Origin: an uncultured Clostridia bacterium
GTDB taxonomy: Bacteria > Bacillota > Clostridia > Oscillospirales > Acutalibacteraceae
NCBI GenBank assembly: GCA_958445555.1
Contig: CAUCSW010000003.1
Coordinates: forward strand, 1-14,600
Reading direction: 5' to 3'
Length of the DNA: 14,600 nucleotides
Both the position numbers and the translations under genes were made by a program. Within the stretch, counting starts at the first letter, position 1. Every line of letters begins with the position of its first letter. Below, piece by piece: positions 1-6,263 of this stretch. The notes below the pieces were generated by a model. That model searched no databases and had not been told where the DNA came from. It saw only the letters and a list, made by a program, of their open reading frames with translations.

Positions 1-162
1 GATCCGCGCGCCGATATGTCTGAGGCATTTTGCAACTATGTCGTAAACGGTGCCGAACCGCCGACGACACTTGCCGAACACTATAAGACCATGTGCATTA
101 TCGATGCGGCATACAGAAGCATTTATGAAGGACGACCGATAAAAATAGAATACCCCCGCTGA
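1..162 (+). CDS. C-terminal end of a Gfo/Idh/MocA-family oxidoreductase (partial)
   Basis: An open frame enters from the left edge of the window and stops at TGA 160-162, giving the last 53 residues of a protein. The end reads ...AEHYKTMCIIDAAYRSIYEGRPIKIEYPR. Gfo/Idh/MocA NAD(P)-dependent sugar oxidoreductases commonly finish with an amphipathic helix of this kind (xAALRSxxxGxxVxI) after the C-terminal alpha/beta domain. The N-terminal Rossmann fold that would prove the family lies outside the window, so substrate and reaction cannot be assigned. No clear terminator follows; repeat copy 1 begins about 35 bp after the stop. The family call is moderate and rests only on the tail motif. It could be another protein with a similar C-terminal helix. 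Confidence 0.6.
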   Translation, partial: DPRADMSEAFCNYVVNGAEPPTTLAEHYKTMCIIDAAYRSIYEGRPIKIEYPR

Positions 163-196
163 TCCTTTTTCACCCTTTTACATCCTTATATAGGGC

Positions 197-408
197 GCAG
201 GCAGGATGCAGACCGACCGACCGAGCGAGGGCAGCGCCGCGCGCCCTCCGACAGGAGGGCGCAAAAAACGGGCAGCAGAGCGTGATAAATGAATGCCGCC
301 TTGTCAAAAAAGGACTTTCCGATAAACAAAAATGTGTCGCCGCCCGTTTGCCGCGCCTTCGGCGCGGGCGGCGCTGTCCTCGGTCGGTCGCTCATCAAAT
401 CTGCCTGC
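197..408 (+). repeat. Dispersed structured intergenic repeat, copy 1
   Basis: First of three related elements. Helices: P1 GGCAGCGCCGC (230-240) with 368-378, containing one G.T pair (231/377). P1 is extended outward across a 4-nt bulge (CGAG) by GACCGACCGAG with CTCGGTCGGTC, and the outermost arms are GCAGGCAG (197-204) with CTGCCTGC (401-408). P2 is GCGCCCTCC (241-249) with GGAGGGCGC (254-262), loop GACA. P3 is AAACGGGC (266-273) with GCCCGTTT (342-349). P4 is TGATAA (283-288) with TTGTCA (301-306), with one T.G pair. P5 is CCGCGCC (351-357), loop TTC, GGCGCGG (361-367). It lies between the oxidoreductase stop and the sda promoter. The small ORFs overlapping it are not conserved as proteins between copies. 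Confidence 0.85.
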
Positions 409-662
409 CCGGGTAATTTGTCGCTTTATCTGCCGCCTAATTCGCCGCTTGATTTATCGTTTTTTATCGTTTGATATATACCTCTTGATTTACCGTTTGA
501 CCGTGAGTCACTTCCTGTGATATAATTGTACCGATGTATGTGTACGCTCACAATTAAAATCACGGCATTTTTTCACCGTTCTGCGCTCACTGTTGTTATA
601 AATGCGGTTTGAGTCGTATATCATAATACTTTGTCGAAAATCGACGATCGGAAGTGAATTAT
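409..662. other. sda upstream region: promoter and leader
   Basis: No gene is supported here. The first part (409-496) is T-rich with no recognised structure. It is followed by the sda promoter (497-526) and a leader of roughly 120 nt. The leader holds a small hairpin, GTCG-AAAAT-CGAC at 633-645, directly before the Shine-Dalgarno GGAAG (650-654). I see no known riboswitch motif and no intrinsic terminator in it. Confidence 0.6.
497..526 (+). promoter_or_regulatory. Probable SigA promoter of the sda operon
   Basis: TTGACC (497-502) and a perfect TATAAT (521-526) are separated by 18 bp. Transcription would start near 533 and give a leader of about 130 nt before sdaAB. The spacer contains the imperfect symmetry GTCACTTCCTGTGA, which could be a regulator site, but it is short and this is speculative. 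Confidence 0.7.
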
Positions 663-1331
663 ATGAGATTGTTTGACATACTGGGACCCGTCATGGTCGG
701 CCCCTCAAGCAGTCATACCGCAGGGGCGGTACGGATAGGACTCGTATCGCGAATGCTCCTTGACGATGTGCCGATCCGCGCCGAGATCGGCCTTTGCGGC
801 AGCTTTGCGCTCACGGGAAAAGGACACGGTACCGATTTTGCCATAATTGCGGGCTTGCTCGGAATGCAGCCCGATGATCTGCGAATACCGAACTCATTTT
901 CCGAAGCCCGTAAGCAGGGACTTTCCTTTTGCTTTTATGACACCCACATAAACGGCGCTCACCCCAACACCGCACTTCTTAAACTCACGGGAAAAAACGG
1001 ATCCGCCCTTGAGATCGTTGCCGAAAGCGTGGGAGGCGGCAGGATAAGGATACGCTCGATAGACGGGATAGAAACAAACTTCTCGGGAGAGCATAACACG
1101 CTGATCGTTCATAACCGTGATCTCCCCGGCCATGTGGCGGCGGTGACCGAGCTTCTGAGCAAAAAGGGGATAAATATCGCCACCATGCAGTTGTACCGCG
1201 ATGAGCAGGGCGGCGACGCAGTAATGGTGCTTGAATGCGATCAGCATATACCGAGCGGTATCAGATCGGAACTGAGCGGGATAAACGGCGTAAAGAAAGT
1301 TACTGTTTTCAATGTGGAGGCTTCACTGTGA
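663..1331 (+). CDS. sdaAB: L-serine dehydratase, iron-sulfur-dependent, beta subunit
   Basis: Beta chain of the two-subunit [4Fe-4S] L-serine dehydratase, a cytosolic enzyme that deaminates L-serine to pyruvate and ammonia. The N terminus MRLFDILGPVMVGPSSSHTA carries the family signature PSSSHT at residues 14-19. The C-terminal third (about residues 145-215) is an ACT domain, seen from the stretch beginning HNTLIVHNRDLPGHVAAVTE. An upstream in-frame GTG at 654 would add three residues, but ATG 663 sits about 8 nt after GGAAG (650-654) and matches the usual family start. The product of 222 residues is normal for the family. The stop overlaps the sdaAA start as GTGA, which indicates translational coupling. 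The ACT domain suggests ligand control, often by serine in this family. Confidence 0.95.
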   Translation: MRLFDILGPVMVGPSSSHTAGAVRIGLVSRMLLDDVPIRAEIGLCGSFALTGKGHGTDFAIIAGLLGMQPDDLRIPNSFSEARKQGLSFCFYDTHINGAHPNTALLKLTGKNGSALEIVAESVGGGRIRIRSIDGIETNFSGEHNTLIVHNRDLPGHVAAVTELLSKKGINIATMQLYRDEQGGDAVMVLECDQHIPSGIRSELSGINGVKKVTVFNVEASL

Positions 1332-2203
1332 GTTTTACAAGTATCAAGGCGATCATCGACCTGTGCGAAAGCAACGGCAAACCCATAAACGAAAATATCC
1401 GCGATGCGGACTGCAGAGAAAACGGCTACTCTCCCGAATTTTCGGAAAACAAAACGGCTGAGCTTTGGAATGCGATAAAGCAGTCAAGCGAAAGCTACAA
1501 CGGTAATGACCGTTCAAACAGTAAACTGAGCGGCGGTGACGCCCGATTGATAAAGGATGCTTCCGATCGCGGATCGCTTATCGGCGGCAGACTCTTTTTA
1601 AGGGTGATAGAAGAGGCGCTCAAGGTGGCGGAATGCAACGCCTGTATGAAGAGGATAGTAGCCGCCCCGACCGCAGGCAGCTGCGGCGTGCTCCCTGCCG
1701 TTCTCATACCGATAAAAGAAGAATACGGCATCACCGATGCCAAAGCGATCGAGGCTCTGTATGTAGCTGCGGGATTCGGTCAGGTGACGGCGGTACGCGC
1801 AAGTGTCTCGGGTGCGGAAGGCGGATGCCAGGCTGAGATCGGGACCGCTTCCGCAATGGCTGCGGCTGCACTGACTCACATATTCGGGGGTACTCCCTCT
1901 CAGTGTGCGGATGCCTTCGCCATCGCCCTCGGCAACCTGCTCGGACTCGTATGCGACCCGGTTGCGGGCCTGGTCGAGATTCCTTGCATAAAAAGAAATG
2001 TCGTCGGTGCGGTGGGCGCACTTGCAGCTGCCGATATGGCATTGTCGGGGATCAAGAGCCGCATACCCGCCGACGAGGTAATAGATGCCATGGGTGAAGT
2101 CGGACGGGCCATGCCCGCCTCATTAAGAGAGACTGCGTTGGGCGGACTCGCCGCGACCCCGACCGCAATAAAGATAACCGATGAACTCCGAAAAAAAGCA
2201 TAA
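1328..2203 (+). CDS. sdaAA: L-serine dehydratase, iron-sulfur-dependent, alpha subunit
   Basis: Catalytic alpha chain of the same enzyme, binding the labile [4Fe-4S] cluster that activates the serine hydroxyl. The start is GTG 1328, which overlaps the sdaAB stop and has GGAGG at 1316-1320, 7 nt upstream. Translation then begins (M)SFTSIKAIIDLCE, typical for SdaAA, and gives 291 residues. The upstream extension of the same frame inside sdaAB is a shadow. Motifs include APTAGSCGVLPAV (113-125) and SGAEGGCQAEIG (161-172). C167, C209 and C220 are spaced 42 and 11 residues apart, matching the three cluster cysteines I recall from the Legionella single-chain enzyme (C343, C385, C396). With the beta subunit it links serine breakdown to pyruvate fermentation. 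The cluster implies oxygen sensitivity, consistent with an anaerobe. Confidence 0.95.
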   Translation: MSFTSIKAIIDLCESNGKPINENIRDADCRENGYSPEFSENKTAELWNAIKQSSESYNGNDRSNSKLSGGDARLIKDASDRGSLIGGRLFLRVIEEALKVAECNACMKRIVAAPTAGSCGVLPAVLIPIKEEYGITDAKAIEALYVAAGFGQVTAVRASVSGAEGGCQAEIGTASAMAAAALTHIFGGTPSQCADAFAIALGNLLGLVCDPVAGLVEIPCIKRNVVGAVGALAAADMALSGIKSRIPADEVIDAMGEVGRAMPASLRETALGGLAATPTAIKITDELRKKA

Positions 2204-2453
2204 ACGATCGGCAAAACGGCAGCACATCCGAGTTATTTCCCCATGTGTCCCCTCCCGATATGTTCTCCGATTACTCTCCGTGCGTCCTTTCAATGTGTGT
2301 TGTCAGGGTACGATTGCCGGGGGGTACTATGCCCCTCGATATACCTGCCGCCGGCTCCCCCCTGCACCGCAGCCGCAAATCATTAAAACAAAATCGCCTT
2401 TTAATGCGGCCCGACTCGGAGCAGATTCGAAAGAGCATATGCTGTCAAAACAG
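2204..2453. other. Intergenic stretch downstream of sdaAA, no gene seen
   Basis: About 250 bp between the sdaAA stop and the terminator hairpin. Frames crossing it show low-complexity residues, no recognisable domain and no credible ribosome binding site, and one of them runs straight through the terminator. A small GGGG...CCCC hairpin lies near 2320-2337. I see no T-box, riboswitch or repeat copy here. It is probably the 3' untranslated region of the sda transcript. Confidence 0.5.
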
Positions 2454-2492
2454 AAAGTCCGTAAAAACCGCCGGGTTTTTACGGACTTTTTT
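2454..2492 (+). terminator. Strong intrinsic terminator of the sda transcript
   Basis: GTCCGTAAAAACC (2457-2469) pairs perfectly with GGTTTTTACGGAC (2474-2486) around a 4-nt loop. AAA before the stem can also pair with the following T run (TTTTTT, 2487-2492), so the hairpin may work in both directions. It separates sdaAB-sdaAA from glmS. Confidence 0.92.
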
Positions 2493-2596
2493 GTATATTT
2501 CTTGTTATTTCGGGGATATCCAATTAGTATATGTACGCCGATTTACGGATTCCTTATTATTTAAAATGACAAATACTTATACTTTTGGGTAAATTA

Positions 2597-2625
2597 TTGA
2601 CACTTTTAGATTTTTAGGATATAAT
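2597..2625 (+). promoter_or_regulatory. Consensus SigA promoter of glmS
   Basis: A perfect TTGACA (2597-2602) and a perfect TATAAT (2620-2625) with a 17-bp spacer. The start point would be near 2632, leaving a leader of only about 30 nt. GTTAC (2626-2630) and GTAAC (2640-2644) form a short inverted repeat around the start point. The leader is too short for a glmS ribozyme. Confidence 0.88.
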
Positions 2626-2661
2626 GTTACTAACACTTTGTAACGAGGAGAGAAGCATTTA

Positions 2662-4488
2662 ATGTGCGGAATTGTAGGATATACCGGAAATAACCAGGCA
2701 GCTCCCATTCTTTTAGACGGTCTCGAAAAGCTTGAATACAGAGGATATGACTCTGTCGGAATAGCCGTTTTGAACGACGGAGAGATCAAAATACTTAAGG
2801 ATGTCGGCAGAATAAAGCATCTGCGCGAAACATCGAATAATGCAAGCGGCCTCACGGGATCCCTCGGCATAGGTCACTCAAGGTGGGCTACACACGGAGC
2901 ACCCACCGTTCAGAATGCTCATCCCCATTACTCAGCGAACGGCAAGTTTGCGATCGTCCATAACGGCATAATAGAAAACTATGCCGCACTCAAGGCGTCA
3001 CTTATATCGGAAGGTGTTGTTTTCAGAAGCGAGACCGATACAGAAGTCGTCGCACAACTCCTTCAGAAGAATTACAACGGAGACCTCAAGGATACCGTTA
3101 AAAAAACGGCATCTATGCTTGAGGGCTCTTATGCGCTCGGAATAATCTGTGCCGAATATCCGAACACTTTGTATGCGGTCCGCCGCTCAAGCCCCCTCAT
3201 CATCGGAGTCGGCGAGGGTGAGAACTTCATAGCCTCCGATGTCACCGCCCTGATCTCCCACACCAGAAATGTGGTCTATCTGGAGGACGGCGAATTCGCC
3301 GAGCTGACACCCGACACGGTCAAGGTATTCAGTGCCGACGGCAAGGAGCTCAACAAAGAGATCCACCGCGTCGACTGGGATATCGACAGTGCCGAAAAGG
3401 GCGGCTACGAGCATTTTATGCTCAAGGAAATAAATGAGCAGCCGAAAGCCCTAAAGGCGACCGTTGAGCCCCGTATCAAGGGCGGCAGGATCATTCTTGA
3501 CGATATGAAGATGACCGCCGACGATCTTAAGAATATCAACCGAATCATAATCACCGCGTGCGGCTCGGCATCTTTTGCGGGCCAGCTCGGAAGGATCGTT
3601 TTGGAAAAGCTTACCCGTATACCCGTTGAGGTCGACCTTGCAAGCGAATTCCGTTATCGTGACCCGATAGTGGATGAACACACCCTGTTGATCGTGATCT
3701 CGCAGTCGGGTGAAACGGCTGACACTATCGCCGCAATGAAGGAAGCCAAATCCCGCGGCGCAAGGATTCTTTCGATAGTCAATGTAGTCGGCAGCACCAT
3801 TGCCCGCCTGTCGGACGATGTGCTTTTCACCTGGGCAGGCCCCGAGATCGCGGTCGCTACGACCAAGGGTTACACCACTCAGGCTGCGGTACTCTACCTG
3901 TTTGCCGTTTATGCCGCGCATAAGCTCGGAAGGATCGACGGAAGCGAATACACAAGACTTATAGATGAGATAGAGCGCCTGCCCGAATATACCGAAAAAG
4001 CACTCTCACTCAACGCAAATATAGAAGAGCTTGCAAACAGATATCATATGCACCGCAATGTCTTCTTTATCGGCAGAAATGTTGACTACGGCGTGTGTAT
4101 GGAGGGCTCTCTGAAGCTGAAAGAGATATCCTATATCCACTCGGAGGCTTATGCCGCGGGAGAACTCAAACACGGTACAATTTCACTTATCGACGAGGGC
4201 ACACCAGTCATTGCTCTCTGCTGCCACGAGGCTCTCTACGATAAAATGCTCAGCAATGTCAAAGAGGTCAAGGCAAGAGGTGCGAAGGTCATATGCGTTT
4301 GCCTTGAGGGTGCCGATGTGACCGACTGCGAAGCCGATGACATCATTTATGTGCCCCGTACCGATTCTCTTATCAACGGCTCGGTCGAGGTCGTGCCGCT
4401 TCAACTGTTTGCTTACTATATCGCCAAAGCAAACGGCTGCGATATCGATAAACCCAAGAATCTTGCAAAGTCCGTCACCGTCGAATAA
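2662..4488 (+). CDS. glmS: Glutamine--fructose-6-phosphate aminotransferase (isomerizing)
   Basis: Cytosolic enzyme that makes glucosamine-6-phosphate from fructose-6-phosphate and glutamine, the first committed step to UDP-GlcNAc and peptidoglycan. The 608 residues match the family length. Residues 1 to about 215 are the class II glutamine amidotransferase domain, with nucleophile Cys2 (MCGIVGYTG), RGYDS (27-31), SRWATHG (73-79) and the acceptor motif HNGIIENY (100-107). Two SIS sugar-isomerase domains follow, with ACGSASFAGQ (299-308) and SQSGETADT (347-355). The C-terminal tail KNLAKSVTVE is the usual catalytic tail. GAGGAG (2645-2650) precedes ATG 2662. It is probably monocistronic: its own consensus promoter lies upstream and a hairpin terminator downstream. 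Confidence 0.98.
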   Translation: MCGIVGYTGNNQAAPILLDGLEKLEYRGYDSVGIAVLNDGEIKILKDVGRIKHLRETSNNASGLTGSLGIGHSRWATHGAPTVQNAHPHYSANGKFAIVHNGIIENYAALKASLISEGVVFRSETDTEVVAQLLQKNYNGDLKDTVKKTASMLEGSYALGIICAEYPNTLYAVRRSSPLIIGVGEGENFIASDVTALISHTRNVVYLEDGEFAELTPDTVKVFSADGKELNKEIHRVDWDIDSAEKGGYEHFMLKEINEQPKALKATVEPRIKGGRIILDDMKMTADDLKNINRIIITACGSASFAGQLGRIVLEKLTRIPVEVDLASEFRYRDPIVDEHTLLIVISQSGETADTIAAMKEAKSRGARILSIVNVVGSTIARLSDDVLFTWAGPEIAVATTKGYTTQAAVLYLFAVYAAHKLGRIDGSEYTRLIDEIERLPEYTEKALSLNANIEELANRYHMHRNVFFIGRNVDYGVCMEGSLKLKEISYIHSEAYAAGELKHGTISLIDEGTPVIALCCHEALYDKMLSNVKEVKARGAKVICVCLEGADVTDCEADDIIYVPRTDSLINGSVEVVPLQLFAYYIAKANGCDIDKPKNLAKSVTVE

Positions 4489-4516
4489 ACCGACCGATAT
4501 GTGACAGTCGAAAACA

Positions 4517-4546
4517 CAGGCGCCGTCCCTTTAGGGACGGCGCCTG
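4517..4546 (+). terminator. Hairpin terminator after glmS
   Basis: A perfect 13-bp stem, CAGGCGCCGTCCC (4517-4529) with its complement (4534-4546), around a TTTA loop. The following sequence is only moderately T-rich (GATCTGTTATATGTTTCTTT), so termination may be incomplete, but the position 29 bp after the glmS stop fits. Confidence 0.8.
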
Positions 4547-4619
4547 ATCTGTTATATGTTTCTTTATGTCAGCAGACCGCGGGATCATAATTTAAGCCGA
4601 CGGGATAGGCGCCGCTTAC

Positions 4620-4822
4620 CCGACTTTGGGCAGCAGCCCGACTTTAGAGGCAGCGCCGCGCGCCCTTCCGCGGAATGGCGCAAAACGGGCGGCAAAGCTG
4701 ATAAAGGGATGCCGCCTTATCAAAAATTGAGGGCCTTTCAGAACGACAAAATATACCGCCGCCCGTTCACCGCGCCTTCGGCGTGGGCGGCGCTGCCTTC
4801 GGAAGGTTTATACTTCAAACGG
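4620..4822 (+). repeat. Dispersed structured intergenic repeat, copy 2
   Basis: Second element, in the same orientation as copies 1 and 3. P1 is GGCAGCGCCGC (4649-4659) with its perfect complement (4787-4797). P2 is GCGCCCTTCC (4660-4669) with GGAATGGCGC (4672-4681), one C.T mismatch. P3 is the longest of the three copies: AACGGGCGGC (4684-4693) with GCCGCCCGTT (4758-4767). P4 is TGATAA (4699-4704) with TTATCA (4717-4722), fully paired. P5 is CCGCGCC (4770-4776) with GGCGTGG (4780-4786), one G.T pair. The left end CCGACTTTGGGCAGCAGCC resembles the reverse complement of the right end of copy 3. The right end after 4800 is degenerate and runs into a perfect palindrome. It lies between convergent genes, so it cannot be a leader of either one. 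Confidence 0.85.
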
Positions 4823-4862
4823 TTTCGACTCCCGTCAGCTTAAGCTGACGGGAGTCGAAACC
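4821..4862. terminator. Perfect 42-bp palindrome, probable terminator of the DUF1003 gene
   Basis: The 21-base left arm (4821-4841) is the exact reverse complement of the right arm (4842-4862), with no mismatch and no spacer. The centre is CTTAAG. It starts 9 bp downstream of the DUF1003 stop on the - strand, between convergent genes, so a terminator role fits. There is no strong T tract on either side, which makes factor-independent termination uncertain. Such a long perfect hairpin could also be a structural or protein-binding site. Confidence 0.7.
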
Positions 4863-4871
4863 TGCCGTCTG

Positions 4872-5378
4872 TCAGAGCCCCTTTTCGGCGTTCTTCGGTT
4901 CCTCATCACGGCGGACCTCCGTCTTTTCGGCTATAACGTTCAGCTTGTCGTATATATACTCTATCATTATTTCGGTCTTCAAGTTGACCTTGTAGTCGTT
5001 TTCGGCTCTCAGCCTGTCCTTTTCCTCCTGCCTGTTCTGACTCATCATTATGAGCGGAGCCTGGATCGCTGCCACGCAGGACAAGACAAGATTAAGAAGT
5101 ATAAACGGATAAGGATCGAACGCATCGGCGGCAAGCAGTATATTGAGTATCATCCAGCCGAGCAAAACCGCGACAAAAGAAAAAATAAACGCCCAGCTGC
5201 CCGCAAACTTAGCTATCGAGTCTGCGGCGCGTTGCCCGAATGAGCTGAGCTTTCTCTGCTCCTTTACGGTGTTGACCGAGACCCTGCTCGACGCAATCAG
5301 CTTCAGCACCTCGTCATCGGTCATATCATGCCTGATATCTTCAATTATCTCACTTATAAGAGCTTTATTGTCTTTCAT
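4872..5378 (-). CDS. DUF1003 family membrane protein
   Basis: 168 residues from ATG at 5378-5376. The start is chosen because AAGGAG lies about 12 nt upstream and the codons before it do not look coding; a longer form from 5447 is less likely. The soluble N terminus is followed by two membrane segments (about residues 62-85 and 90-112). Family-typical residues are dense: KFAGSWAFI (57-65), FDPYPFILLNLVLSC (87-101), IQAPLIMMSQNRQ (105-117) and the C-terminal motif DR....DYKVNLKTE (121-136). The C-terminal cytoplasmic tail is helical and charged. The function of DUF1003 is not established; I give none. It is the only gene on the - strand and is convergent with glmS and divergent from the metal operon. 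Confidence 0.93.
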   Translation of the reverse strand: MKDNKALISEIIEDIRHDMTDDEVLKLIASSRVSVNTVKEQRKLSSFGQRAADSIAKFAGSWAFIFSFVAVLLGWMILNILLAADAFDPYPFILLNLVLSCVAAIQAPLIMMSQNRQEEKDRLRAENDYKVNLKTEIMIEYIYDKLNVIAEKTEVRRDEEPKNAEKGL

Positions 5379-5491
5379 GTCTTTGCAGAACTCCTTATAA
5401 AATGCCGAACAAAAAACATTGCCGCTATTCGGTGCACGGTACCGCATCGCGGCGCCCGATTACATTTTTTGTATTACTGCCATCCAGCTGC

Positions 5492-5520
5492 ATTTTATCA
5501 TAATATGAACCCGATATCAA
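5492..5520 (-). promoter_or_regulatory. Candidate SigA promoter of the DUF1003 gene
   Basis: On the - strand, TTGATA (5520-5515) and TAAAAT (5497-5492) are 17 bp apart. The leader would be roughly 105 nt. The match is fair rather than perfect. Confidence 0.5.
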
Positions 5521-5683
5521 CCCTTCGCCGTCATTTTTGCTTCGTTGCCTCTCGATTTTGTCTCCCCCGTCCGCGGCACCGTCTGCCCGCATAGGCGCTG
5601 CCCCATCTGCTCTCGGTATCTTAAGTATGCACCCACCTAAGAACGCCATCCGGAAAACTCCTTCAAAATTTTTCTGCAGCCTA
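5521..5683. other. Divergent intergenic segment between the DUF1003 gene and the metal operon
   Basis: No gene is supported. The C-rich stretch 5561-5620 contains GGCGCTGCC, the right-end core of the dispersed repeat, but the rest does not align convincingly, so I do not call a fourth copy. Confidence 0.4.
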
Positions 5684-5712
5684 TTGACAAATCGAAAGCG
5701 GATGACTATAAT
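5684..5712 (+). promoter_or_regulatory. Consensus SigA promoter of the cad-type metal-resistance operon
   Basis: A perfect TTGACA (5684-5689) and a perfect TATAAT (5707-5712) with a 17-bp spacer. Such a strong promoter makes sense under tight repression. The last three bases of the -10 box lie inside the operator palindrome, so bound repressor would block it. Confidence 0.92.
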
Positions 5713-5743
5713 GAACATATGAACAATTATTCATATGTTCATT
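5710..5743. promoter_or_regulatory. Palindromic operator for the CadC-like repressor
   Basis: A perfect inverted repeat: AATGAACATATGAA (5710-5723), spacer CAATTA, then TTCATATGTTCATT (5730-5743). It carries TGAA...TTCA half-sites of the kind bound by ArsR/SmtB proteins and covers the end of the -10 box and the expected start point. Each arm contains two TGAAC/TGAA repeats, so two dimers may bind. Role inferred from position and family knowledge. Confidence 0.9.
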
Positions 5744-5814
5744 CTTTCCAAGAAACACCCCCGAGGATCACTCATCTGTTCGGCGGAGAACATGGCACCG
5801 AAAGGAAACGAAAA

Positions 5815-6168
5815 ATGAAAAATGCACCCCACTGTGACGATACCTGTATACATAATGATATCCTGAACGAGGTCATTTCCTCGCTGCCGAGCGACGAGGA
5901 CCTTTGCGACCTTTCCGAATTGTTCAAGGTATTCGGCGATTCCACCCGCATAAAGATCCTTTATGCTCTTATGGAAGACGAAATGTGCGTCTGCGATATA
6001 GCCGAACTGCTTCATATGACCCAGTCGGCAATATCCCATCAGCTCAGAGTGCTTAAACAGGCAAGCCTCGTAAAATACCGCAAGGAAGGTAAAACAGTAT
6101 ATTATTCCCTTGCCGACGATCATGTTCATATCATCATTGCCAAAGGAATGGAACATATAAAGGAATGA
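5815..6168 (+). CDS. cadC: ArsR/SmtB-family metal-sensing repressor, CadC type
   Basis: 117-residue winged-helix repressor that releases its operator on binding metal. ATG 5815 is chosen because AAAGGAAA precedes it; the frame also opens at 5719, but that ATG lies in the operator at the expected transcription start. The core reads LFKVFGDSTRIKILYAL (36-52), with the recognition helix MTQSAISHQLRVLKQA (68-83) and the wing RKEGKTVYYSL (89-99). The metal ligands match, number for number, those I recall for S. aureus pI258 CadC: C7, C11, C58, C60 for the Cd/Pb/Bi-sensing alpha3N site, and D101, H103, H114, E117 for the alpha5 Zn site. It is first in an operon with the efflux ATPase and is probably autoregulated through the upstream palindrome. 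Expected inducers are Cd(II), Pb(II) and Zn(II). Confidence 0.93.
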   Translation: MKNAPHCDDTCIHNDILNEVISSLPSDEDLCDLSELFKVFGDSTRIKILYALMEDEMCVCDIAELLHMTQSAISHQLRVLKQASLVKYRKEGKTVYYSLADDHVHIIIAKGMEHIKE

Positions 6169-6263
6169 CCACCGAAGCCGGGCAGATAGAGGTGCTCCGC
6201 GTACCTCCCCCTGCCGCCGCAAAAACGCAGATCGTTCTTACAGCCGAAAGGAGACCCGAAACC

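Noticed and set aside
186..398. Minus-strand ORF across repeat copy 1, with a matching frame in copy 3 (PKARQTG...GARRC)
   Set aside because: The matching frame in copy 2 is broken by a TGA, the protein is low in complexity and set by the stem sequences, and no start signal is seen. I treat it as a shadow of conserved nucleotides.
289..520. Small + strand ORFs in and after repeat copy 1 as peptide genes shared by the repeat family
   Set aside because: The first residues look similar between copies (MPPYQK / MPHYRK / MPPCQK), but copy 1 stops after 10 codons in that frame, indels shift the frame in the second half, and there is no ribosome binding site. The likeness follows from the RNA-level repeat.
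2181..2564. ORF of 127 codons downstream of sdaAA
   Set aside because: It overlaps the sdaAA end, runs through a strong intrinsic terminator, has no plausible ribosome binding site and no recognisable domain.
5561..5620. A possible fourth, degenerate copy of the dispersed repeat
   Set aside because: Only GGCGCTGCC and loose C-rich similarity are seen; no P1 partner, P2, P3 or P5 pairing could be found.
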